Assembly: GCA_964497585.1 (NCBI GenBank)
Contig: CAZCDS010000001.1
Coordinates: 186,001-250,000 of the forward strand
Source of the DNA: CAZCDS01 sp964497585
GTDB taxonomy: Bacteria > Desulfobacterota > Desulfomonilia > Desulfomonilales > Desulfomonilaceae
Length of the DNA: 64,000 nucleotides
Direction: 5' to 3'
The notes under the pieces are model-generated. The model did not search any database, was not told where the DNA came from, and was given only the letters and a program-made list of their open reading frames with translations. The translations under genes and the position numbers were made by a program. Numbering within the stretch: the stretch's first letter is position 1; every line of letters starts with the position of its first letter. Below, in pieces: positions 18,039 through 25,277 of the stretch.

Positions 18039-18085
18039 GCTTTAGCCCCGGTTTCCCGTAGAAGGAAGCGGATGGGGGCTAAAGC
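18039..18085. repeat. REP-like inverted repeat in the operon leader
   Basis: Perfect 11-base arms GCTTTAGCCCC (18039-18049) and GGGGCTAAAGC (18075-18085) enclose 25 bases. The sequence resembles REP-type palindromes spread by RAYT transposases in other genomes. I saw no second copy in this window. It lies in the 5' leader of the operon, so it would form a stable hairpin in the mRNA. Confidence 0.6.
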
Positions 18086-18271
18086 CTTTGAGGCGGCACT
18101 TTCGGGCGGCATATGACGAGAAACGCTCGGGGCATCACCCATCTCCTCTCCGTCGGCGATGTCAGGTTCCGGTCACTGCGAGTCAAATTCGTGTTTCGTC
18201 ATCTCTGACGGTCCTGTAGCATCTTCGATCGGGACGCCGACGCGCGTCGTCCCAATTTCCTAACTGAAGAG

Positions 18272-18287
18272 AGCAAGTATTGTGCCA
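18272..18287 (-). promoter_or_regulatory. Sigma-54 (-24/-12) promoter
   Basis: On the minus strand the sequence is TGGCACAATACTTGCT, an exact match to TGGCAC-N5-TTGCW with GG and GC ten bases apart. It points at the DUF4242/diaphorase operon beginning at 17895. It lies 183 bases beyond the stop codon of a sigma-54-dependent activator gene, and two inverted repeats sit at enhancer distance upstream. Confidence 0.88.
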
Positions 18288-18368
18288 GCCCGGGTGAAGA
18301 CTCTTCAGCAAGCTCTTTCATTCTGGGTCCCGAGTTCCAAAAGAGCGTTTATAGGGGCTGTTTTGACA

Positions 18369-18393
18369 TTTGGTCTGAGATAAACTGACCAAA
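18369..18393. promoter_or_regulatory. Inverted repeat, candidate activator binding site
   Basis: TTTGGTC and GACCAAA flank 11 bases. The centre is about 95 bases upstream of the -24 element, a normal distance for an enhancer bound by a sigma-54 activator. Assignment to the adjacent activator is an inference from position. Confidence 0.5.
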
Positions 18394-18428
18394 AAAAGAA
18401 GGAAGCGAAGGCAACAGAAATAAGCGGG

Positions 18429-18448
18429 GCTTTTCAGTTCTGAAAAGC
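18429..18448. promoter_or_regulatory. Perfect 20-base palindrome between activator gene and promoter
   Basis: GCTTTTCAG and CTGAAAAGC are separated by two bases. It lies 22 bases past the activator stop and about 150 bases upstream of the -24 box. It has no T-run on the minus strand, so it is a poor terminator and a reasonable second enhancer site. Its sequence differs from the dyad at 18369. Confidence 0.45.
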
Positions 18449-18469
18449 ACGCGGCAGGGCGAAATCTAT

Positions 18470-19867
18470 CTAGTTGATATAACAGGGTTCTCCCGAGATG
18501 TTCAGATTTGACAGAGTATTCTCCGAGTTGATAGGGCTGCGCTCGACTTCGTACTTCTGCATACGCCGCCAGAGAGTGGAGAGACTGATTCCGAGACGCT
18601 TGGCCGCAACGGTTTTGTTCCAGTTTGTGGCCACAAGCGCATTGAGGATCACCTCCCTCTCGACCGACTCGAGCGTGTCGATGAGGTTGCTCGAGCCTTT
18701 CGCGACAAGAGTCTGCGGAGATTCAAGGATCTTCTGGGGAAGATCGCCGGAGCGGATGATGTCTCCGTTGCAGTGCACAAACGCGTGTTCGATAGCGTTG
18801 CGCAGTTCCCGAACGTTGCCCGGCCACGGGTGAGATTCGAGGATGTCCGTGACGTTCTCGGCCACGCCGCGGATTTTTCGTCCCATCTGCCTGTTGAATT
18901 TCTCGACAAAGTGCTTGACCAGGAGGCGGATGTCCTCGACCCGCTCGCGCAACGGCGGAAGATCGAGCGGGAAGACGCTGAGTCGGTAGTACAGGTCCGC
19001 TCGGAAAGACCCCTCGAGGACTCTCTTGTACAGATTGGTATTCGTTGCGGTTATGAGCCTGACGTCGATCTTGATGCTCCTATTGTCACCGAGGCGCTGA
19101 AATTCACGCTCCTCGAGCACCCGCAAGAGCTTGACCTGAATGCCGGGGCTCAATTCACCGATCTCGTCGAGGAAAAGGGTTCCGCCGTTGGCCAGCTCGA
19201 ATTTCCCCATGTGGGTCTGCAGCGCACCGGTGAACGCGCCTTTGACGTACCCGAACAGTTCGCTTTCCAGCAACTGCTCCGGAATCGCCGAACAGTTCAG
19301 CGCGAGGAAGGACTTGTCCCGGCGGTTGCCGTAGAAGTGCAGAGCCCGGGCGATCAGTTCCTTGCCCGTGCCGGATTCTCCTTGAATGAGCACGGTCGTG
19401 TCGGTGTCCACCAACGAGGAGAGCGAATCAAAGACCTTGGCCATGGCAAAGCTTCTGCCGATGATCTCCTGGTAGCCGAGGTGGGTTTCCAACTCTTCCT
19501 GCATCCACCGATTCTGCGAAACGTCCCTGAAGGTTTCAAGCCCGCCGATGACTTTCCCCTCCGCGTCATAGAGGGGCGCCGCGCCGACCAGGAGCTGAAT
19601 CAACTGGTTTCTCCTGTTGTGGATCACGGCCTCGACGTCCTGGAGGGGGTGACCGCAGGAGAGCGCTCGGTCGAGAATACAACACTTCCCGCACAGCTTC
19701 GATCGAAAGACGCTGGTACACTCTCTCCCAAGCACTTCTTCTCTGTGGAAACCGGTAATCCGTACCGCTGCGTTATTCCAGTGGACAATCTTCCAATCCC
19801 TGTCCAGGGTCATAACGCCTTCGGAAATACTGTTGAGAATTGATTGGAGCAGTTGTTCCGTTTCCAT
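18470..19867 (-). CDS. PAS-AAA+-Fis sigma-54-dependent transcriptional activator
   Basis: This enhancer-binding protein has 465 residues. A PAS domain (about 5-115) carries an unusual cluster Cys50, Cys59, Cys62, Cys63, Cys71 that could hold a metal or Fe-S cluster or act as a thiol switch. The AAA+ domain has Walker A GESGTGKE (163-170), the sigma-54 contact loop GAFTGA (210-215) and Walker B LFLDEIGE (231-238). A Fis-type helix-turn-helix lies near 410-440 (AAKRLGISLSTLWRR). ATG 19867 follows GGGAGGT. The gene is immediately upstream of, and on the same strand as, a perfect -24/-12 promoter, so the diaphorase operon is its probable target. Confidence 0.93.
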   Translation of the reverse strand: METEQLLQSILNSISEGVMTLDRDWKIVHWNNAAVRITGFHREEVLGRECTSVFRSKLCGKCCILDRALSCGHPLQDVEAVIHNRRNQLIQLLVGAAPLYDAEGKVIGGLETFRDVSQNRWMQEELETHLGYQEIIGRSFAMAKVFDSLSSLVDTDTTVLIQGESGTGKELIARALHFYGNRRDKSFLALNCSAIPEQLLESELFGYVKGAFTGALQTHMGKFELANGGTLFLDEIGELSPGIQVKLLRVLEEREFQRLGDNRSIKIDVRLITATNTNLYKRVLEGSFRADLYYRLSVFPLDLPPLRERVEDIRLLVKHFVEKFNRQMGRKIRGVAENVTDILESHPWPGNVRELRNAIEHAFVHCNGDIIRSGDLPQKILESPQTLVAKGSSNLIDTLESVEREVILNALVATNWNKTVAAKRLGISLSTLWRRMQKYEVERSPINSENTLSNLNISGEPCYIN

Positions 19868-20770
19868 GGCTGCACCTCCCTCTTGCTGTAGCAGCGTGCG
19901 GGTGAGCAGGAATCGGCCGTGGATATTCCCACGTCTCCTTAAGCAATTGTCGTTCCGTTTCGATCAGCGTCTGTCGAGCCTGTTCTTCAAGCGACCACAT
20001 TATTGTTCGGATCTGAACTGCGACAGGCCCAGGTCCGATCCTCCTCCCGGTCAAGATCGCATACTGAGGTGAGCCGGAACGTCTTGGAGCGTCCCGGCGT
20101 GAGATACATCAAAATAGTTCGGCACCATTTGATCGATGAATTAAGAGGCTGAAGGGGAGGACAAAGCCTTGCGGAGCGCCGGTAACGGGCATGTGAAAAC
20201 AGATCGGGGCGCGTGCCTCTATTTTCATGATAGAGCAAATCGAGATTCTGTGCAAGCAGTTTTGATAAGATTGATCAAGAATCGTACCGAAGATGAAATC
20301 GCCGGAGTCCGAGGGATCGGCAAGGTCGAAACAGGACGGTTGGCTCTGAACTGCGGAGGCTTCCGGTCCCTTCCAGAACAGTGCGTAGCAACTGCTGGGC
20401 GCGGCGGCGCAGGTCCGAGGCGTCTTTTGTTCGGAGGCGATTGCTGCCGTTTAAGAGAGAATCCCGGAGATGAGAGCTCGCGCGGAGCCTGCTTGTCCAA
20501 GGGCCTCCCAGGCCCACAAGGGGTTTTTCGCGAATGCGGAAAATCGGAATTGCGATTGTCAGCGTGGGCGGCTGTGCGAGTTCGCTGATTCAGGGAATCT
20601 TTTATTACGGAGAAAAGAGCGGCGATGACGAAGCGTGTCGCCGAGTCGAGCACTTCATCTCAGCACACCGCGCCAACGGGCCGATACCAACTTCCAGGGA
20701 TTGGAAGTCGGTACAGCGGAGACCGCAGCGCGTTTCTCACGAAATTTTCGCGACGTCCCGGATTCGAGGA
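19868..20770. other. Intergenic region without recognisable gene
   Basis: About 900 bases separate the activator gene from the receiver-domain gene. Open frames exist on both strands (for example minus 20225-20653) but their translations are rich in Pro, Arg and Ser without domain character, so I regard them as chance. The promoter of the activator gene is presumably near 19900-20150; I cannot point to a convincing box. Confidence 0.55.
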
Positions 20771-21256
20771 TCACCACGAGAGTCGGGAATCATCGGGGAA
20801 CTTGATCTCATCCCACATTTCCCCCCAGAGTCTCTTGAACGTGGGGCCGAGTCTGTCGACAAGCCTCGGCCAGTGGGTCCTGCCCTCCTGAAGGTCCTCG
20901 AGAATCTCCCCGATAAGTTCCGGGAGCTGCGCCAGCTCATCCTTGGGCAGAAAGGAGACAGCCCCTCTGTCGATCGACTCTTGAAGACTGTCGGGAGTCA
21001 TGGCGTGCGCGGTAAGCATAACCGCGGGCAGTTTCTTCTCCGTGGTCAGGTCGAGCAGGTCGAGCCCCCTGACCCCCATGATGTCCAGTATGACCAGGTC
21101 GAACTCCTCTCGCTCGATGAGGTCCTTTGCCGACCCGAAATCATCGGCCGTACTCACTTGAGCAAGGGCGAGTTCCTCCTTGATTACCTCCAAGACGTCC
21201 GGCTCGTCGTCCACAGCCAGGATCCGCTTACCTTTGAGAATCTCTTGTCCCGACAT
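20771..21256 (-). CDS. Stand-alone response-regulator receiver protein
   Basis: A CheY-like receiver domain (about residues 8-128) makes up most of this 161-residue protein. The acidic pair is in AVDDEPDV, the phospho-acceptor Asp in DLVILDIMGV, the Thr in MLTAHA and the Lys in LPKDEL. No output domain follows; about 35 extra residues end the protein. ATG 21256 has GGAGGT upstream. It starts 21 bases after dctM and is the last gene of the TRAP operon, so it may modulate transport or a partner kinase encoded elsewhere. Confidence 0.88.
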   Translation of the reverse strand: MSGQEILKGKRILAVDDEPDVLEVIKEELALAQVSTADDFGSAKDLIEREEFDLVILDIMGVRGLDLLDLTTEKKLPAVMLTAHAMTPDSLQESIDRGAVSFLPKDELAQLPELIGEILEDLQEGRTHWPRLVDRLGPTFKRLWGEMWDEIKFPDDSRLSW

Positions 21257-21277
21257 GAGCACCTCCGAACGACCCGA

Positions 21278-22570
21278 CTACCGAACGTAGGACGGGAGGA
21301 AGAGAACGACCTGCGGATACGCAAGCAGGATAAACGTCGCGAGCAGATAGGCCGGCAGAAACCAGATCACTCCCTTGAAGACGGTTCCCAAAGGGATATC
21401 CTTGTCCATCCCTGCAACAACATACGCGCTGATACCGACCGGAGGCGTAATCGCTCCCATGGTCGTCACCAGAGTCAGTGTCACACCGAACCAGATCGGA
21501 TCGTACCCCATCTTGGTCACCACGGGGAAGAATATGGGGATCGACACGAGGAGGAAACCCAGCGCGTCCATGACTGATCCGGCAATGGCATAGATGCCCA
21601 GGATTCCCAACATGATAACCCAGGGTTGAACGGGCAATCCCGCGACGAAGTCCGCGATTTGAAAGGGCAGCCGACTTATGGTGAGGAATCGTCCGAAGAT
21701 GATGGCGCCCGTCACGATGACAATGATCATGCACGTGACCTTGAGGGTGTCGATCACCGACGCGACGAATCCCTTCCAGGTGAGCTTCCTGCGTACGAGA
21801 CCGAGGACTACCGCGAAGAATGCGCCCGCGGCACCGGCCTCCGTAGGGGTGTACGCTCCCGAATAGAGTCCTGCCATCACGAGCGTGAAGAGGATGATCA
21901 TCTCAGCCGCGCCGGGCAATGACTTGATCTTTTGGATCATGGTAGTTTGTTCGCCACCGGGCCCCATCTCCGGACGGAACAGGCAGATGAGGTACACGGT
22001 GAAACAAAACAGCGCAGTAACAAAGACGCCGGGAACTGCTGATCCCCAGAAGAGCTTGCCAATGGATTGCTCCGTATAGATTCCGTAGACGATGAGCACC
22101 ACGCTGGGGGGAATCACGACTCCAAGGGTCGAACCGCATGCGATCGCCGCGCTGCTCAACGCGGGCTTGTAGTCGTATTTCTTCATCTCGGGCAGAGCTA
22201 CGCTAGTCATCGTGGCCGCGGTGGCCGTGTTCGATCCGCAAATCGCGGAAAAGCCGGCACAGGCCGCAATTGTTGCCATGGCCAGACCGCCGCGCGTCCG
22301 TCCCATCCACGTGTATGCGGTGTCGTACAGGTTCCGGTTGACACCCGCGTAAAAGCAGACCTGTCCCATGAATATGAAGGGCGGGATGACGCTGAGGCCG
22401 TATTTGGAGAACGTGGTCCATATCTCGGTGCCGACCAGCGAGAGAGCCGCTTCCGGCGAAATCACGTACCAAAGGCCGGCGAGACCCACAATGCCCATGG
22501 CAAAGCCGACGGGGAGTTCCAGAAGGAAGAGCAGAAGAAGAAGCACGACGATGCCAATCAGGCCAGTCAT
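21278..22570 (-). CDS. dctM: TRAP transporter large permease subunit
   Basis: This is the DctM-type integral membrane protein (430 residues, about 12 hydrophobic segments) that forms the ion-coupled translocation path for an organic acid. Family landmarks include PPFIFMGQVCFYAGV, the SxxxAxCGSTLGVVIPPSV segment and MGAITPPVG near the end. Its ATG overlaps the dctQ stop (ATGA), a coupled arrangement. The substrate cannot be told from sequence. Confidence 0.95.
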   Translation of the reverse strand: MTGLIGIVVLLLLLFLLELPVGFAMGIVGLAGLWYVISPEAALSLVGTEIWTTFSKYGLSVIPPFIFMGQVCFYAGVNRNLYDTAYTWMGRTRGGLAMATIAACAGFSAICGSNTATAATMTSVALPEMKKYDYKPALSSAAIACGSTLGVVIPPSVVLIVYGIYTEQSIGKLFWGSAVPGVFVTALFCFTVYLICLFRPEMGPGGEQTTMIQKIKSLPGAAEMIILFTLVMAGLYSGAYTPTEAGAAGAFFAVVLGLVRRKLTWKGFVASVIDTLKVTCMIIVIVTGAIIFGRFLTISRLPFQIADFVAGLPVQPWVIMLGILGIYAIAGSVMDALGFLLVSIPIFFPVVTKMGYDPIWFGVTLTLVTTMGAITPPVGISAYVVAGMDKDIPLGTVFKGVIWFLPAYLLATFILLAYPQVVLFLPSYVR

Positions 22571-23058
22571 TTGTCACCCTCCCGATGCGGAAACAGCAGG
22601 TCCAAGAAATCCACCACCAGACAAAAAGTGATCAACGCACACCCCGCGGAGACCCCGTAGGTGAACGGGTAGAAGGCTACTCGAAGAGTCTCTGACACCT
22701 CACCCGAAACCCTGAGCGTGTTCGCGTATGCGCCTACCTTCCACGCGGCAACAAAGAAAAAGCCCGTGCCGAGGAGGAGGCTCAGCCCAACAACCACCTT
22801 TCGCACTCCTGGGGGAAACTTCTGCGAGACGATGTCTACGGCAATATGGCTCTTCTTGAGCTGCGTGTACCCCAGTGGAAGAGACACCGTCAGCGCCCCG
22901 AGCCAACCTACGATTTCGAACGCGGCCGACATAGGCGCGCCCATGAGCCTCAGCACCATGTTGACGCAGGCGATCGTCATCATGGCGACCAACGCGATCC
23001 CACCGAGCAGGATGAACAAATCGTTGACCTTCTCATTGATCTTCCTGAGCAATTCCAT
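22567..23058 (-). CDS. dctQ: TRAP transporter small permease subunit
   Basis: This DctQ-type subunit has 163 residues and four TM helices (about 13-35, 48-68, 87-108, 128-152), with the typical FExxxWxGxLxVSLPLGYTQLKKSHIAVD segment between. The open frame runs to 23223, but ATG 23058 preceded by AGGGGGTGACC gives the normal family length. It lies between dctP and dctM. Confidence 0.92.
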   Translation of the reverse strand: MELLRKINEKVNDLFILLGGIALVAMMTIACVNMVLRLMGAPMSAAFEIVGWLGALTVSLPLGYTQLKKSHIAVDIVSQKFPPGVRKVVVGLSLLLGTGFFFVAAWKVGAYANTLRVSGEVSETLRVAFYPFTYGVSAGCALITFCLVVDFLDLLFPHREGDK

Positions 23059-23172
23059 GGTCACCCCCTGCAACCCCTTTCGGCTGGGAAAACGCGCGTT
23101 ATTCTTCGACGATCCTATTCCGATCATCGGGGACCGGACCGTCCAACGCGTGCAGTGAGGCCTTCCGGCAGC

Positions 23173-23207
23173 GGGAAAGGGGGAGTGGCCAGCAGCTCCC
23201 CTTTCCC
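23173..23207 (-). promoter_or_regulatory. mRNA hairpin between dctP and dctQ
   Basis: GGGAAAGGGGGAG (23173-23185) pairs with CTCCCCTTTCCC (23196-23207), with one bulged base and a 10-base loop. There is no T-run after it on the minus strand, so it is unlikely to terminate fully. A hairpin here commonly protects the upstream binding-protein message and lowers permease expression. Confidence 0.55.
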
Positions 23208-23238
23208 CGGGATCCGTGCGCATTCGTTGCGCCTCAGT

Positions 23239-24282
23239 CTATTTGGCCAGTTCTTTGGTATATTTTTCCTTGAATTTCATCAGGTCGTCGAGGAATGCCT
23301 TGCCGGGGAGCTTCGCTTTATCCATGGCCTTAACGTAATCTGCTTTCAGCCCGTGCAGTTTCCCCATCCATTTGGCCTTTTCTTCCTTGGACAGCGTGAT
23401 AAACTCGACACCTTGGGTCTTTTTGGACCACTTGATCGCATCCTGCGCGTGGGCGTCCACATACTTGCCTGTCCAGATCGCCTGCTCCTTGCTCAGGTCC
23501 TCCATGACCTTCTTCACGTCAGCGGGCAGCGCGTCCCATTTCTTCTGGTTCATGACCACCGCAAAGGGCACGACCCAGAGATCACATATCGTGGCAAATT
23601 TGCAGTACTCAGCGAACTTGAAATCCTTCATCACCTCAAGAGAACTCACCAGACCCTTTACCACGCCCTTCTGCAGAGCTTCCGGGACTTCCGACATGGG
23701 CATACCCGTGCCAGCGGCGCCGAGGAGATTCATGATCTTTACGCCGGTGCCTGCCGCGCGCAGTTTCAATCCCTTGAGATCTTCCAGTTTCCGAACCGGT
23801 ACCTGAGACATGATGTTGGCGGTAGCACACGTGAAGGTGGTCAATACCTTCGTGCCCTTGAAGGAGACAGGTTTATATTTTACATAGAGATCCCACATGG
23901 TTGCACTGGCGACCGCGCCGTTGGGAAAACCCACCGGCAGGTCGATAGCTTGAAACAGCTTGAATCGGCCCGGTTGATACGCGGTGGCAAGACACCCGAT
24001 GTCCGCAACGCCCTTTACCACACCGTCGAACATGTTCTTGGCGCCCAAGAGGGTGCTGCCGGGAAAGGTCTTGATTTTGACCTTCCCTTTGGTGCGCTTT
24101 TGCACTTCCTTGACCCATCGCTCCATCTGAACGCAGGGGAAGGTAGGAGCCGGCGGGAAGTTGGCGTACGTCAGGTTGATCGTGTCCGCACTGGCTGAAG
24201 GTACCGACCACGATCCCGACCCACCGATGATTAGGCAGACCATTGCTACGAAAAGGATCCAGAAGAGTCTTCTCTCCTTCAT
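23239..24282 (-). CDS. dctP: TRAP transporter periplasmic binding protein
   Basis: This is a DctP-type solute receptor (347 residues) with a Sec signal peptide (residues 1-32, cleavage near PSASA-D). Internal landmarks of the family are PGSTLLGAKNMFDGVVKGVADIG and KGLKLRAAGTG, the latter holding the conserved Arg that binds the ligand carboxylate. ATG 24282 follows AGGAGGTG. It heads a dctP-dctQ-dctM-receiver operon. The ligand is unknown; the conserved Arg suggests a carboxylate. Confidence 0.94.
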   Translation of the reverse strand: MKERRLFWILFVAMVCLIIGGSGSWSVPSASADTINLTYANFPPAPTFPCVQMERWVKEVQKRTKGKVKIKTFPGSTLLGAKNMFDGVVKGVADIGCLATAYQPGRFKLFQAIDLPVGFPNGAVASATMWDLYVKYKPVSFKGTKVLTTFTCATANIMSQVPVRKLEDLKGLKLRAAGTGVKIMNLLGAAGTGMPMSEVPEALQKGVVKGLVSSLEVMKDFKFAEYCKFATICDLWVVPFAVVMNQKKWDALPADVKKVMEDLSKEQAIWTGKYVDAHAQDAIKWSKKTQGVEFITLSKEEKAKWMGKLHGLKADYVKAMDKAKLPGKAFLDDLMKFKEKYTKELAK

Positions 24283-24373
24283 TATGAAACACCTCCTGAT
24301 TGTGCTTGGGAAAAATCAGTTAAATGGAAAACGTTTTCGGAAAGACCCCACTCACTGTTGAGCGTACCTAAGC

Positions 24374-24390
24374 TTGACAGAACTTGTCAA
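24374..24390. promoter_or_regulatory. Palindrome upstream of the TRAP operon
   Basis: TTGACA-GAACT-TGTCAA is a 17-base perfect dyad about 90 bases upstream of dctP, in the intergenic region shared with the divergent gene at 24614. It could be an operator for a dimeric regulator; each arm also looks like a -35 box. The rest of this 331-base gap is AT-rich with no other clear signal. Confidence 0.45.
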
Positions 24391-24613
24391 TCAGAATCCG
24401 AAAAGAGGCCGCCAACACCGCCCCTGCCGGCACCGAATATTCCGCACTTCAAAAGGGCACGGTTAGAGCTTAGATGAAGTACTTGTTTAGGTTTTCTTTT
24501 GAACGGATGATATTCTAAGCCTAAAATCTTCTTGCATTTCGCCGGGCATGTGATATGGATTCCCCCGCAAGGAGACACGGGTCTCTGCAACTCTCGAAAC
24601 ATGGAGACAGGTG

Positions 24614-25108
24614 ATGAAGAAAGCCCGCTTGATCACAATCCTCATTCCTCTCGTACTCTTCGCAATCGCGCTCAACTGCCAGGCCAGGGATCTCGGTGGC
24701 GAGGTGGCAGCTCTGGAACAAAAAGCCATGCGCCTCCAAAATCAGATCGATCAGGCAAAGGCCGCCAACAAGGCGGCGATGAATCAGCAGATCCAGGCGA
24801 TCCAGAATTCCCTGAACGTGCTGATCCAGCAGCGGGTCGCCATCGACGCACAGATCGCGCGCATGGAAGAGCAGATGAATGAAATCAAAACCAAATCCCA
24901 GACGACTCTAACCAGGCAGATCGGGCAATACAACGCGGAACTTCAGAGAACGCGTTCCGAAATCTCCAACGCTCTTGCGAACAAACCGAAGCAAGCGGTC
25001 CAGATGCAGAAAAGGGCAAAGGGCGAGGTGAAGAATCAACTGGGGGGCCGGCTGGGAAAGAACACCCTTGCTCCCACCGGTAAGGCAAATCCTGCGGGCA
25101 CCAAGTAG
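24614..25108 (+). CDS. Exported coiled-coil protein
   Basis: This 164-residue protein of no named family has a signal peptide (about 1-24, ending near NCQA). Residues 28-125 are a long helical coiled coil rich in Gln, Ala and Lys. The tail (130-164) is basic and Gly/Pro-rich. GGAG lies seven bases before ATG 24614. It is divergent from the TRAP operon. A periplasmic structural or adaptor role is all that can be suggested. Confidence 0.75.
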   Translation: MKKARLITILIPLVLFAIALNCQARDLGGEVAALEQKAMRLQNQIDQAKAANKAAMNQQIQAIQNSLNVLIQQRVAIDAQIARMEEQMNEIKTKSQTTLTRQIGQYNAELQRTRSEISNALANKPKQAVQMQKRAKGEVKNQLGGRLGKNTLAPTGKANPAGTK

Positions 25109-25277
25109 AATCCCCTGGAGTATCTTTCGCCTGGGAAGCCTTCTATCGATCACGTCCGGCTGCTGTGGGGCGACCCGCCCACCGAACAGCGGGCACCGAG
25201 ATCATATATTCCCCTCGCCTGAAGCTTCCCGGGCTGAAGTTCCCGCTGAAATCGTCCCGTACTAACCCGCCGGATCG

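Noticed and set aside
18773..19843. Plus-strand open frame of 356 codons
   Set aside because: It is antisense to the sigma-54 activator with all its AAA+ motifs; long antisense frames are common in GC-rich genes.
20225..20653. Minus-strand frame of 142 codons between the activator and receiver genes
   Set aside because: Pro/Arg-rich, without domain character.
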